A stretch of DNA of 64,000 bases. It comes from Basidiobolus meristosporus CBS 931.73 (lineage: Eukaryota > Basidiobolomycota > Basidiobolomycetes > Basidiobolales > Basidiobolaceae). Of this stretch, positions 21,940 through 33,681 are shown piece by piece. Within the stretch, counting starts at the first letter, position 1, and every line of letters begins with the position of its first letter. Position numbers and translations under genes: made by a program. The notes beneath the pieces were generated by a model. That model saw only the letters and a program-made list of their open reading frames with translations. It was not told the origin of the DNA and did no database searches. The DNA is taken from positions 1 through 64,000 of the forward strand of contig MCFE01000037.1 of the NCBI GenBank assembly GCA_002104905.1, in the 5' to 3' direction.

Positions 21940-23199
21940 CTAAGCTTGTTGTGAGACAATCGCCTCCTCCAATAGTTTGGCTCTCTTCTCGAAGAACTCA
22001 TACCACATTTTCAGTTCGTTTGGAGAGAGCTGGGAAAGAGAATCCTGGAAGCGCGATTCATTGAAGTCGAAAAGGGGACTCATTGGGTACTGTTCCATAT
22101 AAGGTGAGGAAAGTGAGGGTGTGTGCGGTGGTGTTAATGGTGGCATGGTCTCCGAGCCTTGTTGTTCGGGAGTGACCATTGCCCAATCCCTTCTTCTGCG
22201 CTGGATCTTTGATTTACGCATGGTTACTGGACGGTCCTTATGGTGGAGTCGAGAGTAGAGTCCACATGCATTGCATATGGGCTGGCCTTTGTCGTTTTTC
22301 CTCCAAAGGGGGGTTTTTGTCTGATGACAGTTGACACATTCAATGACGGCTTCCTCACCATCCTTCGACTTGGTGACGGTGGGTTGGGGTGTCTTACGAG
22401 GGTTCTGGCTAGGGTAAGGCTTAACGTGATCAGGTACAGCAGGTTTGTGGCGAATGTGCAACGGGCGATGAGCTTGATACTGCTTATAGTAAAGACCACA
22501 CGCGTTACATAATGAGTGTTTCCTATCAGGAGTACGTCTCCAGAGTGGGGTACTAGTGACACCACAGTTGAAACAAACCAAGTCGCGTTGTGACTTGGTC
22601 TTACTGACAGGCTTCTTCTCGGCATCCATTCCATTATCAGATTGTTTGGTCAATGGGGAAGCATCGGGGCCTGAGGAGTAGTTCTCTTCGTTCAAGTCGA
22701 AGTAAAGATCAAAACCATTCTCGTCCATCATGGAGTAGTTGTTGCGGTTGTGTTGGTCATTTTGTACTTGGTTTAGAGTCATGGTCCCATTGGCAACGAG
22801 CTGTTGCTGTAGTGTGATGATCTCCAGTGGGGACATTGTGTTCATCATGGAGTTGTTGACGTGAAGTTCGTTGGCAAGAAAGCCTGGGCTATCCGGGCTG
22901 CTACATATGCTTTCAATAGGGCTAAAGCCAGGAGTGAGCATGTTTGTGAAGTCAAAGGCGTGGGTAGCAGATGTGCTATTGAAGCTGTCAGTAAGTGAGA
23001 GGTCCGAGCGTGGAGCAGTCCATGAGAAAGTGTCGGACACTGGTATCTTCATATCCTGATATTGGGAGACCAGGGCAGCTTCTGGAGTATGTTTGCAGGA
23101 ATCTTGGTTGACAAAATCGAAGTTGAACGACATGGTACTATGCAGGCGGAGTGGAGTGTGGGGGACGTAGAGAGTGGAAGTTTGCTGGAAACAGAACAA
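21940..23199 (-). CDS. GATA-type transcription factor with two zinc fingers
   Basis: The frame is 419 residues; a second ATG at 23133 (MSFNFDFVN) is an equally plausible start because the first 22 residues look like leader. An acidic, Ser/Pro/Asn-rich N-terminus is followed by finger 1 at residues ~209-233 (CFNCGVTSTPLWRR...LCNACGLYYK; C-X2-C-X18-C-X2-C) and finger 2 at ~288-312 (CVNCHQTKTPLWRK...ICNACGLYSR; C-X2-C-X17-C-X2-C). A strongly basic tail (KSKIQRRRRD) and a proline-rich segment with TPPHTPS follow. Both fingers keep the four zinc cysteines and the TPLWRR/K contact. Two-finger fungal GATA factors include the SRE/Urbs1 siderophore repressors, but the Cys-rich linker of that group is not visible here, so the subfamily is unassigned. 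Confidence 0.92.
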   Translation of the reverse strand: MFCFQQTSTLYVPHTPLRLHSTMSFNFDFVNQDSCKHTPEAALVSQYQDMKIPVSDTFSWTAPRSDLSLTDSFNSTSATHAFDFTNMLTPGFSPIESICSSPDSPGFLANELHVNNSMMNTMSPLEIITLQQQLVANGTMTLNQVQNDQHNRNNYSMMDENGFDLYFDLNEENYSSGPDASPLTKQSDNGMDAEKKPVSKTKSQRDLVCFNCGVTSTPLWRRTPDRKHSLCNACGLYYKQYQAHRPLHIRHKPAVPDHVKPYPSQNPRKTPQPTVTKSKDGEEAVIECVNCHQTKTPLWRKNDKGQPICNACGLYSRLHHKDRPVTMRKSKIQRRRRDWAMVTPEQQGSETMPPLTPPHTPSLSSPYMEQYPMSPLFDFNESRFQDSLSQLSPNELKMWYEFFEKRAKLLEEAIVSQQA

Positions 23200-24399
23200 C
23201 TATAAAGGATAAATTACAATCGGTCACAGAATGCTTTTCTAATGCACTTCTTTGTTTAGAATATAGATCAAATGCTGTTGGAAGTGAGTGTTCCTTTTTT
23301 CGTCTGGCGGTTAGTGGGCTTTTATAGGAAATCTTTGCCTACCAGTAGCGTTGGCCAATCAAGAGGAATCAGGTAGGTCAGGAATTAGGTGAGCTGAGGG
23401 TTGTTGCACGAACCAATATAGGAAATTGCTGTTTGGGATCAATTGAAATAATTGACCTAACACCACAGAGTGTGGTGCTCATTCTCTCGTAATAGACACT
23501 TAAGGAAATGTACATTTCGGTCGAAATGGTGAGTGATCAAGTGACCTAAATCTCAGATGAACATGGAATTTCCATTTTGTTACTTGCAGCTGGAGTAGCT
23601 TCGATACGGGATATTTAGTGGGATCGAGCTTGGCAGGTCCATCGAAGTGTGGAAATGAAACCAGGCCGGCATTTTTAGGGGATTTCCACCATTCGAGTCA
23701 ATTGGTTTACGCCACCGTTGGTGTTGGCAAGTGTTGAGGATTTTCAATGGCCACGGCCCATTAGCAGTGCTCGGGGATTAATGAAAACCGATTGCTGGAG
23801 GGAGCAATGGCCAATCAACAGTCGAGTCACCTGATTCGATGGGAATTATTGTTGAATATTCGAATGTGATCACCCGCGGTAGGAATGCCTATCTCTATGA
23901 AACGCTTGCCAAAATAGTAGAGGCTGGAGGTAGCCAGGAGCCTACCTCTGTGGCACTTTTGGCCAAAGTAATGAAACTCAATGCCATACCTAGGCCACAG
24001 TCCAAAAAAATCTGCTCATCTTCCTTAACTACTGGTATTGGCGCTGTTCGTTGTACATAACTCCATACTTTTTGGTACTTGAATAGCATGATGATATATG
24101 ACCAACCGCCCACTGATCACTGTTGTGCTTGCAAAGTTATTCGAGCACAACATTAGCCACGACTAATATGGCGATTTTGAGATGAAGTAATCATCTGCGA
24201 ATCTTATACTCTCGATAAACTCTATCTGATCACTTGCATTGCTCTTGTGGGCGTTTAAGCATTTGAGAAGCCGAACACCCTGACTCCCTACCACCTACGT
24301 AGAAGCTAAACGCCTCAATTCTCCGCAATTTACGACATATATTCTGTAGCGAACCAGTGTTGCTGGTCTTGGTTCTCTTCGCCAAAATCTAAAAAGCTT
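23200..24399. other. GATA factor promoter and upstream intergenic DNA
   Basis: Apart from the TATA box and a GATAA motif near 23207, nothing was recognised. The frame at 23839-24060 has no domain. Confidence 0.4.
23320..23326 (-). promoter_or_regulatory. TATA box of the GATA factor gene
   Basis: TATAAAA on the minus strand lies ~190 nt upstream of the second ATG (23133) and ~120 nt upstream of the first (23199). Confidence 0.45.
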
Positions 24400-24416
24400 G
24401 TACGAGGCCACCTATA
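24400..24416 (+). repeat. Dispersed copy of a MITE-like terminus
   Basis: These 17 bases are identical to 21223-21239, the left end of the MITE-like element. No inverted partner was found near this copy, so it may be a solo end. Confidence 0.5.
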
Positions 24417-26122
24417 TCAACTGAAACCCCATATTACTAACGTGGGGTGGAAATGGTTATTCAAAGAATGTAAATTTGGATTCAAATGTCACGCAGTGGA
24501 TTCGTCTTACTGTCTGAGACAGCGATCGTATGACCTTGGAGATTATCCTGGCTCATCATTGATCCTCCAAAGAGTTCTGGCTCTGAACTTCGTTGTGGCC
24601 ATGTGCCCTTTCTGCAGACGATCGACTAAATGACCAGTAAACTTGAAAGAAAGCAGGCTGATGTCACTCTGTGACTGTTCTGGAATGGGTCAGCAAGAAA
24701 CAAACCGGTTGATTCGAATTGATGGCTTGTGGGTACGACTATCCGTAACCTAGGGATAAGTCGGAGCTCTTCGTGGCGCACTCTGGCATTCATTCACATC
24801 ATACCATCTGATGTGATTCTAGTACTCCTAATTTGTTTGCTATCATGACCCCATCCAAATGAGTGTTTTTCTACCTTGATCTGGTTTGTCTAACGGGTTA
24901 GAAGAAAGGTTGTCTGGTTGAGCTGAATGGGCAACTGGATACCAGAATCCGTGTCACCTACCACTCTCCTCCTAGTTTATCTTATCTTGTCTAAACTTAC
25001 CTCATGCACCATGAGCATTCTGATCCTCAGTTGAAGAAAAAATTTCTGCTTTAGTGGCAAAGCAAATCTTCGCATACACAGGAATTAATACCAATACGTT
25101 GAGTGGTGATACAAGTATTTTCGACATTAAGCTTAAGTTAGCGAAGTGGGGAAAGCTACGCCGTAAAGGTTTTCTTTTAGGCGTTGGTGTAGGCCGATTA
25201 GTCCGAATGGTATGCAAAACCTCACGCCGCTTCTCCCATCCGGTCCTGTAGCTTAAGCAAATCACACAAGGATTGGGCGCTAACTCAATTCACTATCACT
25301 CAACACTAATCTAGCTATCCTCCCACTTCAAAACATCAGGCAATATGGGGAAAGGAGTATGGCGCTATAGGTACATCCCTGTCCCACATGGATAACTTGC
25401 TGCCCACACCCACATTGGCACGGGAGCCGGTTCTCGTATCGATTCCTGCACGCAACACAACACAACACAACACGGCACGCACGGTACGGTACAGCACATC
25501 ACAACGTAGCTATACCAGAATGTGAGGATCGTTTGGTTAAGTTGACACTAGTTGATTGGGGAGAGGATGGGTGATCCGAGTCATTGGTTTTATTCATGTG
25601 GCAACATCCGCCAGTATTTTTTCGCTATAGTATGCTGAATCATTTCATCTGAGTCAAACCCACTAAAAAGTGCATTGCAATATACCTTGTATGCAGTGAA
25701 GGACGATGGGATCTGATGATAGATCTGAGCGACATATAGGATCGGAGCGTGTAGGAGAGTGAGGTGGCGCCCAGTTGAAGCCAGCGAATTTAGGAATATC
25801 GTGGATTTTCTCGTGGAATTTTGACCTTGGTGCGGAAACGTGTCATTGACGCTGTGAGACATTTCGTCCGTTTGTCGAAGCCTTCTTCGAAATAGCCACG
25901 TTTTCTTGGCAGTCGTCGTGGGCAGAATTCATCCTACGCTGCTATATATCGTGGATCCATCCTACACCATCATCTATCATGTCCCGGATTATATCGTCCT
26001 ACTAATCCAATGTGATACAGAGATTTGGTTTGCATCAATGGTCGGTTAATCCTGATCACACATAGGCATTAGCTATACAGTTTAACCTTGCTCACATACT
26101 ACAAAACTACAACAAACCTAGG
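24417..26122. other. Intergenic, low-complexity patch only
   Basis: Four CAACA pentamers occur at about 25454-25473, followed by GC-rich short repeats (cggtacggtac). No coding exon chain with sensible splice sites was found in either strand. Confidence 0.4.
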
Positions 26123-26806
26123 ATGTCTGAGCATTCCGAAACCATCTTCGAGAATCTACGCGATTACAACTTTGACGAGGACAAATCCTTTCAAGTGATT
26201 ATTTTTATCTAGTCGTATCTCTTTTCTCATGCCAACTGTATCTCTTGAAACCAAATAGGTTGGTCTACGCTCCATTTTGGAACTACAAAAAGACAAGCCG
26301 AAGGAGGAGGTGGATGTCGCTATAGAGAAAGCCAAGTTTTTTTACTATTCAAAGTAGGCTTTTGTTTAGATTAGTCCTACGCAGTGCACAGCATTCAGCC
26401 GGACATCTTTAGGTGTATACAGAAGGTAGATTACAAAGAGTACTTGCAGTGGAAAGCCAAGCAAGAGCTTTCCAAAACCTCAGAGGACGCATCAACCCTA
26501 CCAAGTGCTGTTGATACTGCTGACGGTATGTTATCGATAACCCGTGGCGTATTAGATGACTACCTTCTAAGGCATTTTCGCATAGACGTAGGACCTGAGT
26601 ACCCCAAATCTTTCCAAGAGATTTGTGAGTTGATCGCTTCTGGCAAACCGATTCCTGGTAATGAGTAATAGGTGATTCAAAGATCCGAACTATTCTTCTT
26701 ATACAGTTCCAATGCAGGCATAAAACAAATTCCCAACAAGCTCAGTGAGGTGACCCCCAGTGAGTCCACCTTAAAGCCTAGACCCAAGCCTTGGGAAAAA
26801 GCCTAG
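26123..26806 (+). CDS. PEX39-like peroxin (KPWE-motif protein), four exons
   Basis: Exons 26123-26194, 26259-26353, 26413-26657 and 26718-26806 join across introns of 64, 59 and 60 nt and sum to 501 nt, giving 166 residues. The N-terminus has FENLRDYNFDEDKSFQ and VGLRSILELQ. The middle has KVDYKEYLQWKAKQ. The C-terminal half has YPKSFQEICELIASGKPIPG, then IKQIP and finally KPRPKPWEKA-stop. The YP..F.EI..LI..G.PIPGI..IP block and a terminal KPWE are the hallmarks of the Pex39 family (yeast Yjr012c, human C6orf226), recently described as cytosolic peroxins that bind Pex7 in PTS2 import. The family call comes from recalled motifs. The intron 2 acceptor was chosen because it restores the frame and gives a typical length. 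Confidence 0.78.
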
Positions 26807-26939
26807 TGACATGTATATTTCGTTCAGCTCAACCGATTAAATACTTCCAACTGAAAGACATTTGTATGTGAAAAGTACAATATTTATTGAATGGGGAATG
26901 GTGGAATGAAAGTAAGTCCGGGTAATACAGTCCTGCCTA

Positions 26940-29900
26940 TTATTCCCTGATTTTGACGCGGACATATGGAACCTGCGTATTTGCAAATGCTTCGGTCAGC
27001 TCTGGAGCAGGACTTCTTGCTCTAGATTTGCTTAGCTTACCTCTACATCTTCGCCATCACGATCGTTGACGCATATTTCCATCACAAGTGATTTGACATG
27101 GGAGGGAAGTGGCTTCTTGGAAACCGCCACTACCAGTTTGGACAGTCTGTGGGAGGGAAGATGAGGTTAGTCGGGGTTGTTAAAAGCTCCATAGTAGCAA
27201 AACTTTACTTCATGGGAAGCCTCTCATCCAACTTCTTTTTAGGCATAAAGAAGGAATACAACATGCTCACCCCACTAGAGACCATGGTGACCTCTAGATC
27301 GTGCTTCTCTTTAAAGTGATTAATGAACCCTTGCAGCGTGATATCCCCGTCAATTTCGAATCGATCCCACAAGGTAAATTTGGTGTCATGGTACTGCAGT
27401 CAGGAGAGCAGAATCAGTCGGACTAGGGCTCAGATCGTCTGGACACATACATGGCATCGTACCTTAAATTCGGGAGCGGCAATGGGCTCCGAGAACCCAA
27501 AGAATGGCAAGGCAAGGTTGACAAATCCATTCTTGAAGTCCTCCAAATTCTTTCTGCCATCGATGAGCTAGTACGGGTTAAAGCTGTGGCTGTAGGTGTA
27601 TATGTACTGGTTTGGCTCATACCTTGTATAACTCCAAGCAAACCAAGCCAGTCACCAGCGCAGTGGTGGTGGCAATGGCTGGAATGATTTTCCCGGCAAT
27701 AAACTTGGTCTGGTGACGACTAGCAATGGAGATGGCGTAGTTTTGTGCACGCAAGTTGGATGCCGCCGTGATGAAATCCATGTGGAAGTTGGTATCGTCA
27801 TCCTATTCATCGCATTGCCTCGTGTTAGCCGAGAAGCCCTGAGATAGAGGGGGTTGGGGGCTCTTACCTTTTCGAACTCTATCGCGTTCAGTCGGAAGCC
27901 TGCTAATGACGAAGGTTTGGGCAATGATTGGATGATGTCCTCGAGGTCTGATTGACCTAAGCGGCAGGACGATGGATAAGTATGAAATCAGTGTGCTTTG
28001 TGCTAGAATCGTGACTTACTTGTGGATTGAGAGATGTTCTCATTCTCTTGGACCTGAATCTTGACTCCTTGCTTGGGGGTAAATGGTGGGACCTCCACCT
28101 TCGATACCATTGTCTTGATGACCTCCCTATCCGTTTCCCCTACGAGACAAGGCCATGTTAATACTGCGAGGATCATATGAGCTTGGCTGCCTATCTCACC
28201 CTTGAGGCCAAACATGAAGGCACGAAGGTTTGCTGCAGTCAACACGAAGTCTAGGTGCAAGTTCTAAAAGAAGACAAGTCAGATGCAGGTGTGGATATGT
28301 AATGCAACCGAATGGATAGATACATTGTTCGGATCGAATTGAATGGCATCGGGAGCCCTCTTGGGGCCTGACCAGAATGGAGTCCCCGAGGATGTTACCT
28401 GAATAAGACAACAAACAATTAGCCCTTGGGTCCGAGGAAAAATGGATGCGTATTGTGCCTACCGAGTCTCGAGGGAAGTTGTAAAGTAGCTGTAGAATAG
28501 TGTTGTGGTAGTATTCTTCAAACTGCTGTCTAGCCCAGTTGACGCAGTCTTCAAAGAACAAGGCCTTAGATTTGACCAGGCAATTATGCAGCCCTTCCAA
28601 AATCTCTTTCTGCGATGGTGTTAAAAGAGAGCAGCATGATTCATGACAAGCGAGCAAACATCACCTGATTTCCCGTCTGCTTCAGCACCTGATCGATATA
28701 GTTTCGGTTGGCTCAGGTACAGATTGACGTTTTCCGGCTGTTGTTTGAAAAGCCCCTCAAACAAGTCCCGCGACCATTGAATGGTGTGCTCGATAGCATT
28801 CGGGAAATTCTTGAGCGTGCAGATGGGAATGGACTTTTCCGGTGGGTCTTGTGAAGAGGAGTATGATTCAGTAAGGAATGGAATGACCACTTGGGTGTTC
28901 CCCTTGGTTCCAAGAGTTCCCGATTCCAAGAGGGGCTTTCTAAAGAAAACGCAACGTCTATCTACATATTTTCTAGTATCAACATTGTCCAAAGCGTTGG
29001 TGACCCCGTCCAGATTCTCAAAGAAGTCGTCGTTGTAGATATTCTCGGTATCCACACCAATGCGATCTTGGTGAGGAATCACCTTCCCCTCAATCTCTGG
29101 ATTCATCTTGACAATGGCGCGGGTTGCAGTCTCGGATTTGAGCTGGCCGACATCTGAGGCCCGGAAAAGGAATTGTCGGTTCAGGTTACTCTTTTCGATC
29201 GTGTCCATATCTGTAAGATGTATGAGTCCTTCGGCGCCGGTGCCGAGCCCCATCATTCCCCAGTTCTTCAACATCTCGCACCCGATAGCTCCAGCGCCCA
29301 CCAGGAATTGGCGGTTGTTGGCGATCTTCTGCTGAAATTGGCACCCAAAAACGGCAATTTGTCCGTCGTATCTTGAGTTAAGAGGCTTGCAAGACTCCTC
29401 GGTGAGTGATACACTTTTTGGAAGAGATTCGAGGGAGTCGAAGTAGAGGTGCTGATAGATGGGGTGGAATTTGCCCGTCAATGATTTCAACGCCTCTTGG
29501 GCAACGATACCCCCGATAAGTGCACACATGGGTGATAGATAACCTTGCGCTTGATACGCCAGCTCCTTGAGGAGCCTCTCGTCTAGCTCGATCTCCTCTT
29601 TCATCTTGGCTGAAATGTCTCTGGCGAAAGTTAGAACCTGCAAGGCATCTTCTTCATTTCTTGGACGAGGCAGGCTCCCGTTGTTGTTGGATGTGAACTT
29701 GTTCAAGGCTTGGAAGCCGATGTGAAGCTGTGCAGGCCTATCGAATTTAGCAAAATCCGAGATAAGGTACTCGGGGGTTTCCAATCTATCCTTAAGAGAA
29801 GCAAACTCCAGCTGCTTTGGGGCCTTAACTTGAGTGAAGATGCCCCCTTTAACATAGTCGTCAAACGTAGTGGTGTCGCCAATGCTGAATGTATATGGCC

Positions 29901-30847
29901 CAAGAAACTTAATTTTCCTGGGCTCGCAATCGTTCAATTCCGTCATGCCCGCTACTTCCTTGAATGTGACATAGTCGCCGTCCTCTAACCCGTGTCTAGA
30001 CTCGTCCAGGCATGTAACAACACCCTCCTTATCCTTACTAACCATGGCGATCATCCCACTCAAAGGGTTCTCGCCGGTAGTATCGACTACGGTGAAGCTC
30101 CTCCCGAAATCGCAAAACACCGAACCAAACAATCCTCGGACATCGGCACTAATAAAATATATGTCGTTCTCATGCGTGTAATCGTTGATCTCGAGTTGCT
30201 GCTCTAGTGGACACTCCGTAAGGACCACGACCTAGAAAATTGGGATGGAATTCGTTAGTATGTACGTGGAATGTAACGCTGGAATGACGTACTTTGAATT
30301 TTTTCAACTTATCAAGAGTGAGCTCTCCATCTAGTATAGAGACAGGGACGTATTGATTGAGTTCTGCTAGACGTGGGCGAGTGGCCTCTGCTCTGGTCTT
30401 GCCAATGTCCTCTACAGTGAGAAAGAACTACATGTAGGCTTCTGTCAGTATCCTGCCACATATGCTACCACCGTGGGTGTCACTCACCTGGGCGGACAAA
30501 TCCGATATCTGTACTGACTGAGGATCATATATGGTGACAGATTTAACCCCGGCGAGGACAACATTCTTGGCTTTACAGAATAGATAAATATATCGGAAAG
30601 AAGGAAGAAAGGCTTAGCCGGACAGCTTCTCCGCTTACCAATCTCAACTCCAAGTCCTTTCAGGCCCACTATCAGGACATGGGCACTGCTCATTTTCTTC
30701 ATGGCGTCGTGGCCGAGAACATACCTGGAATGCCAAGGGAAGGTGAGCAAGCGTAACAGGAATGGATTCCCAAGAGGCGAACACGACGTACAATTGTCTG
30801 GAATATAGACCCTCGTCGATTTCGTTCTCGTTTTGGTCGATCTCCAT
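26940..30847 (-). CDS. UBA1: Ubiquitin-activating enzyme E1
   Basis: A multi-exon gene whose product begins [20 protein letters not shown] and ends [10 protein letters not shown]-stop. An early intron with donor GTACGT (near 30797) restores [14 protein letters not shown]. The N-terminal inactive adenylation half includes [21 protein letters not shown]. The large exon 28621-30228 carries the first catalytic-cysteine half domain, the active adenylation site ([19 protein letters not shown], near 29300) and the second catalytic half domain with the thioester cysteine in [15 protein letters not shown] (near 28810). C-terminal exons encode the ubiquitin-fold domain. By family it adenylates ubiquitin and passes it as a thioester to E2 enzymes; essential in fungi. 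An upstream ATG (near 30948) would need an extra intron and is less likely as start. Confidence 0.93.
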
Positions 30848-31316
30848 TCTTGTCTAGAGGGGAGAGTTTGGGAGATCAGCCACGTCCTCAAGCTTTCTAA
30901 GTATCATGTAGCCAGACGAACGAACCTCACCAGGATTTACGGTCATGTCGAATAAAATGGGTTTATTGCTGAACGTCTCCGATTAAAGTTAAAAGGGAAA
31001 TATTGCAAAAATCGAGCATCATGCTGGTTGTTTTCGTTTTTGGCTTACCCACCCCTTTTTGACCCAAATCACTTATGCGGGATGGTCGAGTAACTCGAGA
31101 TTGATTCACAAAATTACGTAGACAGGCCAACAATCATCAGTACCATCGCAGCCACCACTACCACCAATGATAAATAGGTTGAAGTCTTCAAACACATGTA
31201 TTAAGGTAACATACAATTACTAGCGCTTAGTGAATAAATGTACAAAAAGAATCAGAATAGAATAGCCAGATGAGAGGTGTGAATGAAGTTCTAGATCCCC
31301 CAATGTGCGCACTCCG
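30848..31316. other. Intergenic between UBA1 and CWC25
   Basis: Both flanking genes are on the minus strand. It holds the UBA1 promoter/leader and the 3' end of CWC25; nothing else was seen. Confidence 0.4.
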
Positions 31317-33242
31317 CTACATCTCGGCATCCCTTCGCTGAAATTGCGCCCTATTTCTACGAGTGCGCTCGCCAAGATCAATGGAGTTGAAGTAGGCGGC
31401 CTTGTGTGCCTCGTTAAGAAAGCGTGCCTTGGATGCATCCCCCCGAGACATTCTTGCTTGCTGCTCGCGAAGGGCCTCCTCGGCCTCCTGACGATTGATC
31501 TCCTCGACCCTTTGCTTTCTCTCCTGGTCGAGGCTCTGGGCTGCCTCGGCCATCTCGCGAAGGCGCCGTTGCTTCTCCAACTCCACAATACTCATATCAA
31601 GTGTGACTGCTTCATCAGCCATCGCGGTCTTGCGGCTTACGCTGTGGACTGGATGAACGAGATTTCGATCTGGCCGGACGCGCATTGTGACGAGGTTTGT
31701 GAGATCTAGGTGAAGGGTGATCGCTTGTATCTTACGGTGGTTTGGACTTCTGCTTCTTGACCTCCCTCTAACATATCTAGTAGGCTGCTGCTCTCCCCTA
31801 GACTCCCTTGGTGACAATGGACTCGGTTCGCGTCTGAATCGATGAGTTTTTTCTACTCGGTCTGGTGATCTCGACTGGGATCGATTCCGTCCATTAGCAT
31901 GTTTGCTTCTCAAAGAACGGTCGTTTGGAGATTTAGATCTGTCTCTGTTGTCGTGGCGACTTCTACGTGGAGATGGTGATCTGTTTCTGTTTCCATTGCG
32001 ACCTCTGCGAGGTGATGGTGATCTGTCTCTACTTGCATTGCGGCCTCTACGGGGTGATAGTGATCTGTCTCTACTTGCATTGCGACCTCTACGGGGTGAT
32101 AGTGATCTGTCTCTGCTTTCATTGCGACCTCTGCGAGGCGATATAGACCTAGGGGGAGACCGCTGATTTCTACGTGGCGACTGCTTGCGACCTCTGTGAG
32201 GCGATGATGATCTGTCTCTACTTTCATTGCGACCTCTGCGAGGCGAAATGGACCTAGGGGAAGCCCGACGATGATGCTTACGCTCCTTGGATCTGCTATT
32301 GGCCTTCTCTTCGTTGTCGGAGTCCGAGTGCCTTCTTTTCTTTTCCTTGTCTCGCTTTGACTTTTTACTCTTCTTCTTATCCTTCTTCTTGCTCAATTGC
32401 TACAAGAAAGGTTTCGGTTTGAGCCTAAGTGTAAATCAGGGATCAGATAATTCATTGACTTACCTTCTCGTATTGTTTCATTTTCAATGGGTTGTTCATA
32501 ATCATTTTCAGGCTCTCCTGCTCCCTTCGCCTGATTGCAAGCAACGGGTCTTCTCTAACCTTAGCCTGCGTATCACGATAGGTGTTGGCGTTTACGTTGA
32601 TGGTGTTTACAAAAACAGAGCTAGAGTCTTGAGAGAGCTAGAAGTGCGACAAGCGCCTGAGTATTAGTATTCGACGTCAGAAAATTAAGATCGCAGTTGG
32701 AACTTGGTAAAGGCTTCCCCGGATACCTCGTGTGCGCCTACTTTTGCTCAACCTGCCTATTAGGCCAAACAAAATGGACAATACCTCTGACACTTTTGTT
32801 CCTTGTTCGATCAGGGAATCCACCCGCTTTTTTCCCAAAAGAAAAGCTTCCAAGTCGTCATTTTGGGTGGCAGAAGACTGAGTAGGTCCAGCAGCATACA
32901 TCCAATCCAACTTCTCCGAACGTTTTCTGGGTGAAATTGGGTAAATATAGAGCAAGGATCGGCCAAAAAGCCGTAAGTACTTACCTCGCGCCGCTACTCT
33001 CCTGAAGCCGTTGAAGCTCTTGTAACTGCCTCTCTTCATCGAGTTCCTTTTTCAGCTGATCTAGCTTTTTCTGTTCTTCCAACGCCTTTTGCTCCTCCTT
33101 CCACACGCGCTCCTGGTTCCTAAGAGTGGCCGGATGCCACGATTTTTTCAGATTCTATTCAAGTTTAAAAACACGATTAATACAAGCATGGGATAGAGAC
33201 TGGGTTGAAGATGCCACCACTTACGAGATCTCCTCCTCCCAT
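31317..33242 (-). CDS. CWC25: Pre-mRNA splicing factor CWC25
   Basis: The first exon reads MGGGDL from 33242, followed by an intron and [20 protein letters not shown], then [13 protein letters not shown] and [13 protein letters not shown]. This is the highly conserved CWC25 N-terminus (cir-N/CWC25 domain) that enters the spliceosome active site at step one. A third exon group gives the [15 protein letters not shown] and [10 protein letters not shown] segments. The last exon (31317-32396) encodes a Lys-rich stretch, ~14-residue SPRRGRNxSRDRS repeats, and a Glu-rich C-terminal helix region ending RRDAEM. Around 31640-31740 an alternative frame is also RS-rich, so a small intron or frameshift there is possible. 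Confidence 0.9.
31950..32250 (-). repeat. 42-nt in-frame repeats encoding RS motifs in CWC25
   Basis: About seven units follow the pattern SPRRGRNxSRDRSx. The central copies (about 32020-32110) are almost identical in DNA, pointing to recent duplication. Flanking units are degraded ([21 protein letters not shown]). Confidence 0.8.
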
Positions 33243-33681
33243 ATTGCGTTACAGGCAGAAAGTCGTCGTTAACTCCTGCCAAGCTCACCGATTAGTTATT
33301 AGAGGGGGAAAATAATAATTATCACTCAGCACGTGAGCACCATCGCAATAAATGATGGTTATTTTTAAGCACATACTAAACCAGTACCCAAGAAAAGCAA
33401 ACAACCATGGAAAAAATCGGGAAACAGAAATGGAAATGGAAAAAAAGGCCAATGAACATGGGTGAAAAAAAAGCGGTGAGCAGTGAATGGAGAATAATGG
33501 CCTGATCAGATATAAATTTTTCATCACCGGGCTTTCTCGCACTCTCTCTCTTCGACCCTACGGCCGTCTATTTGCTGAAGGTTAGTAAACCTGTACCATG
33601 GATGGATTGACATCCATTACGGATATCGTGTGTTGATCAAGGGCTCATCCATGTTGTTGTCTTCGTTATAGCTTGCTTAAA
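33243..33681. promoter_or_regulatory. Shared promoter of divergent CWC25 and uS8, with a uS8 5'UTR intron
   Basis: A pyrimidine-rich tract (ctctctctcttcgaccc near 33540-33558) fits a ribosomal-protein transcription start. A GT-AG interval 33581-33671 (91 nt) ends just before the ATG at 33682 and is a likely leader intron. Confidence 0.5.

Noticed and set aside
26384-26668. Stand-alone 94-residue frame
   Set aside because: It lacks an ATG start and is mostly exon 3 of the PEX39-like gene.
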